In this document: positions 6,069-13,663 of the stretch, one piece after another
Position numbering within the stretch: position 1 is the first letter of the stretch
How the letters are laid out: each line of letters begins with the position of its first letter
Source of the DNA: Stramenopiles sp. TOSAG23-3
Lineage: Eukaryota; Sar
Reading direction: 5' to 3'
Assembly (NCBI GenBank): GCA_900128585.1
Contig: LT642498.1
Coordinates: forward strand, 1 to 16,134
Length of the DNA stretch: 16,134 bases
Notes under the pieces: generated by a model
What the model saw: the letters and a program-made list of their open reading frames with translations, nothing else
What the model was told of the DNA's origin: nothing
Databases searched by the model: none
Made by a program: the position numbers and the translations under genes

Positions 6069-8558
6069 ATGTCTCTCCCAGAGGTCCTTCATTTAATAAA
6101 TGCATGGGGCGTTCGCTTTCAGGGCATGTTGAGTATGAGGCTTGTGAACAAATGTTTGAATGAATGTGTGTCCTTGTGTATTGCTGAGTATGCTTGTGTG
6201 CAAACGTCTCGGTACTGTGTACTTCGGGGTCGACTTAACGAGAACTATGAGGGCGAACTGCTTCGAGACGTTCGCCGCCGTTTGGATGTGAAGCCTGGGT
6301 CCATTTTCTTTGCCAGTTCTGTGTTCCCTGGCAGTGGCAGTTTTCTTTTGGTTATGGCAGTAAACGCATCTACAAAGGATGATGTTGCCCAGATTTCCAG
6401 GCTCCAATGGGTGATATCCTTGGAACGCGTTGTAGGAGTGCAGGTGGGACTCCCGTGCAAAAAGACAGCCGAGCATATTATCGCTTCGTACGTCCCCAAG
6501 CAGATACCGGAGTTGTTCCATATGTCATCTAGCGCGAGTTTAAAGCGGTTTCGAGTGACGGCGCGCCGGTTTGGAGAGCGTACGACTGATATAACGAGCG
6601 TAAAGTGCGCTCAGATATTAGGACGGAGCATAGCTCAAGCCCACGGTGGGGGTGCTGATATGATCTCTTTGCAAGCTTATGAAGTTGAAATTTTGGCGAA
6701 GATCTTCCAGAACGTTCTGATTCTCTCTGTCCCCCTCCAACGTACAAAAAGCCAAAACGGGGCGTACCATGGCTGTGGTGTTGCTCTTGCAATGCTCAGT
6801 CATCTGGAAGACGACCCGGCGTTTTCTCCCTCTCGCATACTGGACGCGTTTTCACCCCAAAGTTTAGAGTCTTCTGAGATTGTCCCAAGCTTGATCTGCG
6901 AGGCGAAAGCAAAGTTCCCCCATGCAGTCGAGTTTGGGGAGTGCAATGTATTGGAAAACAACGTTGGGATTTCCGCCAACGAAAAATACGATGCCATTTT
7001 GTGCCGTCCAAACGAAATTCCCAAACTGAAGAAAAGAAAATCTTTGGACAGTTGGTACGTTTCTTGGTTGACAAAAATAGCGAATGGCCTGGGACTACCC
7101 GGCGGACTGTGCGTAGTGTTGGTTCGGGATGGACAGACAATTAACCGTGTTTTTGGGAAACTACTAGGACACCTTTTTGAGGTCGTGAAGGTAAAAACAA
7201 TTGGTATCTACGGGGAGAATGGCTGGGCTCGAATAGTTGTTGCAAGAATAAAACTCCCGCTATTTTGTGTCCCAGAGCTTTGTGACGGCGCGCAGGTGGA
7301 CTTTTCGACAGCAAGAGTGGAATTGCCTGAACCTCCCGCGGTTTCCATGTTTCGAGTAGAGGTTTTGCGAAGCCGGGTTTTGGGCGCCATGCGATCAGCT
7401 TGTGAAGTGAGTGGCCTAAAATTCGTTAATGTCGAAGAACTTCTGACCAAAGTAATATTTTCTGTCAGAGCACATAATTTGCCCCAGTATGATGCAGTTC
7501 TTCCGTCCATAATTGCAGGAAAGGAAGACGGGGACAGAGAAGTAGGTGGGAGTGCAGTAGTAAGCAAGGTATTTTTTAATTATATAACAGGGAATGTGCC
7601 GAGTGAAACAAAGGCCATGGAAAACCTACCGTCGACACTTGCGACCATCTGCGGGCAGGCTGCCGCTCTGGTCTATCATCACGGATTCACTCTTCAGGGC
7701 AGTGCAGAGCCCCCCAAGAATGTCGTAGAAGTGAAAAAACGACTTTGGCCGGGCCAAACGAATGCCCACTACGCTGCTTTGTTGTATAACGGCAGAGAAG
7801 TCTGCCGGTTGGACATGTCCAGGTACAAGCGCCTGGTGGTTGCACACAACAGGTACGACCCCAGTTCTCCTGGCCAATGCATTGATCGGATCTTTACCAT
7901 GGCTATGCGGTACCAGTCATTAATGTTGTCAACAAAGTGCCTTGGTATGCATGCTGCGCTCCCCAACAACGTGTTTAAGCTGTTAGTCGATGCTCTGGGG
8001 TGCTCTGTCGAGTGCTTTGCGTCACCATTGAACCACACGCTGGAACATTTTTGTACTCTATTTCCCGATTCAGATCGTTTTTTCTCTGGAAAGAAGGGCG
8101 GGACATCCTTTTTTGAATTTTGGCCCGACTCTGGATCATTTCAATGCAACCCGGTGTTCAGCGTTGATTTGGCAACAAAAATGTTTCAGCACATTGGGGC
8201 GATATTAGCTCGCAGCGACAACAGGGCCAGTGAAGCGTCAATAAATCGGGCAGCACCTCTTTCGTTTGCAATTTTTTTGCCAGAGTCACTGTTTGAAAAG
8301 TCATTTTGTCGGCCTGGCAAGTTCACCGAGGTTCTCAATGCAAGCGTGAGGCGCAAAGTACTAGTGCCAATGCACACACACTCGTACTTGAGAGGAGAGC
8401 AACACTTAATTTATGACGGGAATCTCAGAACCAATGCTCGCAATGCTGATTTTAACACAGTTGTATTGTTTCTTCAAAACGAGCAAGGTGCACTAGTTTG
8501 GGAAACAACCGACAATTTCGAAGCGGAGCTCATTGGGACGTGGTGCACGCATGAGTAG
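6069..8558 (+). CDS. F-box-like / THUMPD2/3-like / PCIF1 (CAPAM)-like fusion protein
   Basis: An 829-residue protein from ATG 6069 (context aacaATG); the frame is open back to 5988 without another ATG. Residues 2-36 (LPEVLHLI...MRLVNKCLNE) resemble an F-box. Residues about 75-220 match the N-terminal and THUMP part of THUMPD2/THUMPD3 tRNA guanosine N2-methyltransferases, including FRVTARRFGE at 161. Residues about 245-400 follow as the expected Rossmann methyltransferase, but the usual DPxCGxG motif reads DAFSP (Asp259) and no DLPFG motif is visible. Residues about 430-829 match PCIF1/CAPAM, the cap-specific adenosine N6-methyltransferase (m6Am): helical domain, GMHAALP (Met627), ECFASPLN (Glu648), the FPDSDRFF segment, and catalytic-motif equivalent NPVF (Asn694) in place of NPPF. 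No WW domain, used by animal PCIF1 to bind the RNA polymerase II tail, is seen. Likely an RNA-binding methyltransferase or a pseudoenzyme scaffold; activity is uncertain. The domain assignment is from memory of family motifs, PCIF1 being the strongest. Confidence 0.88.
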   Translation: MSLPEVLHLINAWGVRFQGMLSMRLVNKCLNECVSLCIAEYACVQTSRYCVLRGRLNENYEGELLRDVRRRLDVKPGSIFFASSVFPGSGSFLLVMAVNASTKDDVAQISRLQWVISLERVVGVQVGLPCKKTAEHIIASYVPKQIPELFHMSSSASLKRFRVTARRFGERTTDITSVKCAQILGRSIAQAHGGGADMISLQAYEVEILAKIFQNVLILSVPLQRTKSQNGAYHGCGVALAMLSHLEDDPAFSPSRILDAFSPQSLESSEIVPSLICEAKAKFPHAVEFGECNVLENNVGISANEKYDAILCRPNEIPKLKKRKSLDSWYVSWLTKIANGLGLPGGLCVVLVRDGQTINRVFGKLLGHLFEVVKVKTIGIYGENGWARIVVARIKLPLFCVPELCDGAQVDFSTARVELPEPPAVSMFRVEVLRSRVLGAMRSACEVSGLKFVNVEELLTKVIFSVRAHNLPQYDAVLPSIIAGKEDGDREVGGSAVVSKVFFNYITGNVPSETKAMENLPSTLATICGQAAALVYHHGFTLQGSAEPPKNVVEVKKRLWPGQTNAHYAALLYNGREVCRLDMSRYKRLVVAHNRYDPSSPGQCIDRIFTMAMRYQSLMLSTKCLGMHAALPNNVFKLLVDALGCSVECFASPLNHTLEHFCTLFPDSDRFFSGKKGGTSFFEFWPDSGSFQCNPVFSVDLATKMFQHIGAILARSDNRASEASINRAAPLSFAIFLPESLFEKSFCRPGKFTEVLNASVRRKVLVPMHTHSYLRGEQHLIYDGNLRTNARNADFNTVVLFLQNEQGALVWETTDNFEAELIGTWCTHE

Positions 8559-8889
8559 AGAACAAAATTTCCGAACTTCCGGTTATCTTTCTTAATTCTT
8601 AAGAACTCCAAAGCATCGAAAAGGGTTCATTTTACAAAGTATTACTCTCTCTTATTAATTAACGATCTTGACAATATGATTTATCTTGAGTTTAATATGA
8701 CTACACTGATATATTGGGATTTTCTACACTACACTGATAAAGAATTATTTCAATTTTAAGAGTATCAAAAAATTTAAAACCCTTCCTCCTGTGAAAACAA
8801 ATTAATATAGTCTTCAAAAAACAAGAAACTAATTCTTACTCTCTTTACGGTTTAAATTGAGATATTTACGCCCATCTTTCTTATTATTT
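8559..8889. other. Convergent 3' spacer, AT-rich, 331 bp
   Basis: This lies between the tails of two converging genes and probably holds both 3' UTRs and polyadenylation sites. A 12-bp direct repeat (ACTACACTGATA) occurs at 8700-8711 and 8728-8739. No gene is seen. Confidence 0.55.
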
Positions 8890-9717
8890 TTACAAGTCTT
8901 CTCTCCAAGAGGGGTGGATAAATTCTTCGTTCATATCAACATGCAAGTGCTTTTGATTTCTTCGCAGACGTTGGTCGGTGTGCATTTGGATTAAATGGCT
9001 AAACTCTGCTAATATGAGGTAACCGTCTTTGTCCGCATCAACTTGGGCAAAGTCCATGGCCAAATTTTCTAACGTTCTTTCAAATTCCCGCTTCCTCTTT
9101 TTCATCTCCTTCACACCTTTGGCACCTTCAAAATCTGAAGGACTCTGACCTGCATGCACTCCAAGCCATTTCACCCGGTCGACCGTCATGGTATCCACTT
9201 CCCGTTGCAGATAAGTCTGTACTTCTTCAATGTACACGTTACCGTCCCCGTCCCGGTCGATGTTTTTAAAGTGCATCTTTGGGATGGTGGATGATACCAT
9301 TTCCATGTTAATTCCAGAAAAGGGGTGGGTCTCATCATAGTAATGTTTCGCCTTCAAGTTTTGCTTTTTGGTATGATCCGCATTTTGTATACTAATACCG
9401 GACGAGTAATGTTGGCGCACGATATCCGACGCCATCATTTCGACATTGCCGTGCGAAACTCCTTGAATTTTCAGCTGGTGGACGATTTGTTCGTGACTAA
9501 TGTCCCCACCGGGATGGGGGAAATCGTCCATCGAGTGTGGATGCGATATGTCCGGATGGTTGTGTTTGGGGGTTTTTAAGTGCGAAGGAACAGGATCTTT
9601 CATGGTATTCATAAAGCTACCGTGGTCAGGGTGAGTGAAGTCCCGAGTTGCTTCAGAAGACCGCCACGTGGCCAACATGATCATAAGTACAAATCCATTC
9701 ATTTTCAAACCGTGCAT
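8890..9717 (-). CDS. Secreted His-rich EF-hand calcium-binding protein
   Basis: A 275-residue protein. The first true ATG is at 9717 (codons upstream to 9738 are open, but the first is GTG). Residues 1-23 look like a signal peptide (hydrophobic core NGFVLMIMLA, possible cleavage after SSEA). Residues 28-90 are rich in His, Pro and Asp (THPDHG, NHPDIS, SHPHS, FPHPGG), which could bind metal. Two canonical EF-hand loops follow: DRDGDGNVYIEE at 154-165 and DADKDGYLILAE at 227-238, each with Asp at loop positions 1, 3 and 5, Gly at 6 and Glu at 12. The distance between them (73 residues) is large, so other degenerate hands may lie between. The overall plan (signal peptide, spaced EF-hands, charged C-terminus ending WREDL) recalls reticulocalbin/calumenin-type secretory-pathway proteins. 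The C-terminus is a weak KDEL/HDEL-like match at best, so ER retention is only a possibility. The ligand beyond Ca2+ is unknown. Confidence 0.82.
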   Translation of the reverse strand: MHGLKMNGFVLMIMLATWRSSEATRDFTHPDHGSFMNTMKDPVPSHLKTPKHNHPDISHPHSMDDFPHPGGDISHEQIVHQLKIQGVSHGNVEMMASDIVRQHYSSGISIQNADHTKKQNLKAKHYYDETHPFSGINMEMVSSTIPKMHFKNIDRDGDGNVYIEEVQTYLQREVDTMTVDRVKWLGVHAGQSPSDFEGAKGVKEMKKRKREFERTLENLAMDFAQVDADKDGYLILAEFSHLIQMHTDQRLRRNQKHLHVDMNEEFIHPSWREDL

Positions 9718-10132
9718 CGTCCCAACTGTATTGTTCACACAGCTTGCCTGACACGATCAATGAAAAAATCAGTAATATTCTCAATGATTCTTCGGTGTAC
9801 TTTCTGTGTGAAACATTTACGCACGAAGTAACTATATTTGTGAAATAAAAATTGGTTTTAGATATATACCAAGCAGTACCAGGCACGGGGACCTGTAACC
9901 AAAAAAAGAAGTGTAAAAAATAAAATTTGTTTTTCTCTCTTCTCTTTAATAATATGATTATTATATACCTCCTAATGATGTGTACATTTGTTAATGTAAC
10001 TTTATCTCACTCATCATCAATCGATCATCATCATCTTCTTTGTTGGCTCTTGCTGTGTGTATATTATCTCTATCTATACTGCTGGTAGACATTTCACGAC
10101 TACAAATCACGTTCCGGGTGGCCCATAAAAAT
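9718..10132. other. Intergenic spacer, 415 bp
   Basis: This holds the 3' flank of the FAN1 gene and the 5' flank of the EF-hand gene (both on the minus strand). It contains AT-rich runs, a TATATA string near 9862 that could serve the EF-hand gene, and a cluster of ATC/ATCATC trinucleotides at about 10013-10035. No gene is recognised. Confidence 0.5.
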
Positions 10133-12805
10133 TCACTCAAAGTACATGCTTTCATCTTCGAACTCTGTCTGTGCAGCATTCGCTGTTAGCGGGAGGGCCT
10201 CCTTTTCTTTTCCGGCCTTCCTCTTTTTTTCGTTGCTTCTCTCCCCCCCTTTCTTCGGCTCTCTGACTCTACAGACACCTGCGGGGATGCCATGTTTTAT
10301 AAAGTATTTCAGCCAGGCCACTTGTCGACCGTCCAAGCGGTCGCGGGGGCCTTTGACCTCCATCAGGATCGACTCGAATGAGTTTGCTTCCAGCAGGCAC
10401 TGCACAGTCTGCTCTCGAAATGAAGGTCCAGCCGGCATTTCGACCGGAAGCGCTCCTTCTGCACCCTTCCAGTCTCCGTGGTGATTGCCCAACCATTCCG
10501 CGCACCATTTTTCGTACGGTTGTCCATCAATCTTCCAAAGAAAATTGTCGGGCATTCCGCCTCTCCAATAACGAAAATTCTCGGCCAAGCGTTTGAAGAT
10601 CAGGGCCAAAGCGGGCCCGCCTAGACAGGCTCCAGCACACCCCAAAATTTCTGCCGTCCAACGGTCCCAAGGTACCAGGCTTTCTTTGCCCATGTGCTTG
10701 TCCCAAGCGCTGAAAACAGAATTTGCAAGCAAATGCGGGGAAAGCCCCGATATTTCTTTCAAACGAGCAGTAAGCGTACCCTTTCGTCGAGCTGCAAAAT
10801 CCCTGTACCCTAGATCCAACGGTGCTTGTTGAAACGGGTTGGCAAAAACGTTCTCTACAGTGTCGTCAAATATGACGTCCCAGAGCAGTAGCCCAAACAA
10901 AGCAGAGACCAGGCTTCCTTCACAATGCAGCCCAGTCCACCCCTCTTCTTTATGAAAATGCTGCAAGACTAACTCTTCGACCGAACATCCGATGGTCCCG
11001 TCAAAGCCAATAAATTTGCTCTTTGTGCCGGCCTCCCGGTTGTAAGGTCTATCTTCGATAGTCCACACGTGCTCTTCTGGGATAAAGTTAAAATTCGACA
11101 CGCCTTGCGCTGGAATGTTCATGGAGGCCAGAGATTTTTGTGCCGAATCATTACCCGGTTTCCCTTCCCCCTTTCCCATCTTTTTCATAATTTTAGTCTC
11201 AATGACACTTTTTCTCTTGGAAATTTCGAACACATCCCCACTGTCTTTGACAACGTTCTTGTCTTTCGAAGCCTCCGTGGCTATCTTGAGTAGGGATTCC
11301 AAAGGCCACTTCAGGTGGTTAGCATCAACTAACGTCCTAATCCAAAATTTACCTCGGCGTCTGGGGTGCCATGGTAGGTTTAATAACTGGTACAGTAGCG
11401 CGATGGCAACGTTGTACTGCTTGCTTTTCTCGAAAATACTGATCCCTTCAGAAACAATACTCGACAGGACCGATCCTTCGTAGAATCGGTGCAAATACTC
11501 GGCAACGCCGTCTTCGGGAAACCCAGAGTCCCTTAGGTGAGCGCTTGCTTGGAGCACAATGCATTGGGAACAATGTCCTAGACTTTTATGAGAAAATTTT
11601 ACACCATTCCAAGCAGATGGAACGCTATTGTTACACAGAGAACTTTTGCACAACGTATCCGCGACATCGTCTGCAGCGCACCAGCAGTCCGGATCTTGTT
11701 CCCCGCCTGCACAATCGGATTCTTCGTTGGAGGTCTCTTGCGCCCCGGAAAATTCATGGTAAAGTTCTACCGCTCGTTCATATCCCAACCACGATTCACG
11801 AGATGGAAACACAGCGTTTGTCAGCGAAGGCGTGTAATCTACAAAGTTACGAAGACCAAACATGACCATCAAACCATCGTTAGGCAACGCAGAATTTGAA
11901 CGCTCATCGCTGCTGTGTTGGGCAATTTCGTACCCCGCATTGTCCGCCCCAGAGGTAACGGACGTCAAGTAGAACAGGCTATACAGTCTTCTACACAAAA
12001 TTTTTGGCTCTAACGACAGGGAAACGATAGCGTCAAAATGTTTCCTGTCGCTGTTTTGCCGCTTATACGCATTCTTGGCACCACTTAAAACAGCCTTCAA
12101 GTGTTTGCATAAATTGACTTTACCCCCGAATAAGGTTTTCTGCTTGAGCGTGATTCTTTCAATGCTGGAAAAAATTTCAGCCTTCGTCTTTGATGTTTTG
12201 GCCTTGCCCCCCATGCGGCTAAGCAAAACCATGGCGGACGCTTTCCCCAGCTGCCGAGAAATGCGCAAGCACTCTTTATTACCCGGGTGCCCGTCTAGCG
12301 GAAAAACTACCATGCCGCAGTCGTGCAGCTCCTGCATTCCCCGTTCCAACTCTGCCACAGTCAACAAGCTTGATTTCCTAAACCTTTCTCCAAGGAGCTC
12401 CTCGGCAAAGAAGAAATTCCCTGTTCTTCCGAACAGTCGCGCGTATATCAACGTTGCAACCGAAGAAAGATTCAGTATTTTTGCGGCCAATGTCAATTCT
12501 CCAGGAAGCAATAGCCTTTGCAGCTCTTTTCGCTCCACGGTCACGGACCTCACTATCCACCGGAAATGCTTCGTATACGCCGATGTGGCTGGGGTGATTT
12601 CTATATCAGGGGCTGCTCCCCCAGAATCACTCTCTGCCTCATTACTGTTGGCACCGACCGGCTCCATTTTCGTTAATGATATGTCACCTGAAGTTTCTGA
12701 CCTCTCTTTGAGCCCCCCAGCCCCGTTGGGTTTACCCGGACGGTACGATAAGGACAGTTTGGAGACTCGCCGCTTCTTTCGTGGAACTGCATCAGCGCTA
12801 TTCAT
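10133..12805 (-). CDS. FAN1: FAN1 structure-specific DNA-repair nuclease
   Basis: An 890-residue protein from ATG 12805 (the frame is open to 12817 but begins with TTG), ending in TGA. It is a Fanconi-associated nuclease 1 homologue: a 5' flap endonuclease and exonuclease acting in the nucleus on interstrand cross-links and stalled forks. The N-terminus carries an SV40-like nuclear signal (PRKKRRV, residues 8-14). Residues about 45-210 match the FAN1 SAP/N-terminal domain, the middle is helical (TPR region), and about 640-840 is the VRR-NUC domain, with EGWTGLHCEG, FRYWRGGMPD (Asp753), MEVKGPRDRL (Glu816, Lys818) and RQVAWLKYF. The PD and EVK metal-ligand motifs are intact, so it should be active. 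Two oddities: 63 residues separate Asp753 from Glu816, about 48 more than in human FAN1, and a Cys-rich insert (C365, C374, C376, C386, C391, C412, C415) lies in the middle. No N-terminal UBZ zinc finger is seen. The tail after the nuclease domain is Lys/Glu-rich. Confidence 0.93.
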   Translation of the reverse strand: MNSADAVPRKKRRVSKLSLSYRPGKPNGAGGLKERSETSGDISLTKMEPVGANSNEAESDSGGAAPDIEITPATSAYTKHFRWIVRSVTVERKELQRLLLPGELTLAAKILNLSSVATLIYARLFGRTGNFFFAEELLGERFRKSSLLTVAELERGMQELHDCGMVVFPLDGHPGNKECLRISRQLGKASAMVLLSRMGGKAKTSKTKAEIFSSIERITLKQKTLFGGKVNLCKHLKAVLSGAKNAYKRQNSDRKHFDAIVSLSLEPKILCRRLYSLFYLTSVTSGADNAGYEIAQHSSDERSNSALPNDGLMVMFGLRNFVDYTPSLTNAVFPSRESWLGYERAVELYHEFSGAQETSNEESDCAGGEQDPDCWCAADDVADTLCKSSLCNNSVPSAWNGVKFSHKSLGHCSQCIVLQASAHLRDSGFPEDGVAEYLHRFYEGSVLSSIVSEGISIFEKSKQYNVAIALLYQLLNLPWHPRRRGKFWIRTLVDANHLKWPLESLLKIATEASKDKNVVKDSGDVFEISKRKSVIETKIMKKMGKGEGKPGNDSAQKSLASMNIPAQGVSNFNFIPEEHVWTIEDRPYNREAGTKSKFIGFDGTIGCSVEELVLQHFHKEEGWTGLHCEGSLVSALFGLLLWDVIFDDTVENVFANPFQQAPLDLGYRDFAARRKGTLTARLKEISGLSPHLLANSVFSAWDKHMGKESLVPWDRWTAEILGCAGACLGGPALALIFKRLAENFRYWRGGMPDNFLWKIDGQPYEKWCAEWLGNHHGDWKGAEGALPVEMPAGPSFREQTVQCLLEANSFESILMEVKGPRDRLDGRQVAWLKYFIKHGIPAGVCRVREPKKGGERSNEKKRKAGKEKEALPLTANAAQTEFEDESMYFE

Positions 12806-13041
12806 AGTTGAGCCCAATTACATCCAGCAAATTGAGTTTAATTTTAGCACCTGCTCTCCCATAAGACTTCCCCTTGTTTCAAAGCATAATTGGTCTTCTC
12901 TTCTATGTCTTTCCTTACTTTTTCCTACAATCCAATTGTTCCTCCTTTTAATTTTTTTTATGGTAGTGGTGGGATCGATGATGATGAGAGTTGACGGAGC
13001 GAGGATTGTGATTATATTTGTTGAGGAGGAGGAGGATGAAT

Positions 13042-13076
13042 AAAATTAATAATAATAATAATAATAAAATAATATG
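13042..13076. repeat. AAT-type microsatellite
   Basis: An imperfect run of AAT/ATA triplets, directly after a GAG-triplet run and before GATGAT triplets. The clustering of three triplet types marks a slippage-prone promoter spacer. It is likely length-variable between strains. Confidence 0.8.
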
Positions 13077-13563
13077 ATGATGATAGACTGACTATTATTA
13101 TGATAAGATGGATATGTTGAATTGTTTTCGAAGAAGAAGGAAAAGGAGGAACACAGCATCAGGCTCTACGGTATTTTTTATTATTTGCTTGATTTTTTTC
13201 ATTAAAAAAAAATAATCTTCTTCTTCCTTCCTTCTTGGATTTTTTTGATGCTGCTGCTCTGCTGGTCGTCCGATGATGTACGGTATTATACGAGGAGACT
13301 ACGTACATACGGTAAATCACAATGTGGAGGAGTTCATTGCCAATTCAAGTTCAACGAAGGGATGTTCTTATGAACACCGGTAGGCATTAATACGGAACGG
13401 GTACCGGCACGGTGGTAGGGGCGGGAACGGTAATCATAAGATATGAAGAAGATGGACCGTCCGTTCCTCCTCTACTTGAAGTTCTGTTCTTCTGAGAAAC
13501 CTAGAACCGATTTTGTATAATTTTGTTCTTATGAGAGAAGAACCACTTTCAATATTTACTACG

Positions 13564-13570
13564 TATAAAA
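13564..13570 (+). promoter_or_regulatory. TATA-box-like string before the GH3 gene
   Basis: TATAAAA about 95 bases before ATG 13664, a distance compatible with a leader of about 65 bases. It could equally be chance in this AT-rich context. Confidence 0.3.
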
Positions 13571-13663
13571 TTGAAATAAATTGCAGTACGGTAGTACGTT
13601 CTGCAGTAATTTGTCCTCGTTGAGCGCCATCTTTACACTTTGTACACCCTGAAATTGTACCCG

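Larger units (their letters stand above)
12806..13663. other. Divergent intergenic region, 858 bp, rich in simple repeats
   Basis: This is the likely shared promoter region of FAN1 (leftward) and the GH3 gene (rightward). It contains a GAG-type triplet run at 13024-13034, an AAT-type run at about 13044-13074, GATGAT runs near 12975 and 13074, a T/A homopolymer block at about 13170-13215 followed by CTT/CCTT repeats, and a GC-rich island (13391-13430) with a GC-box-like GGGGCGGG at 13418-13425. No gene is recognised. Confidence 0.55.

Noticed and set aside
6093-6521. 142-codon open frame antisense to the THUMP-PCIF1 gene
   Set aside because: The sense strand matches known families over its whole length; the antisense translation shows no domain.
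12075-13043. 322-codon open frame on the plus strand opposite FAN1
   Set aside because: It lies antisense to the N-terminal half of the well-supported FAN1 gene, has no domain, and its end is low-complexity translation of the triplet repeats.
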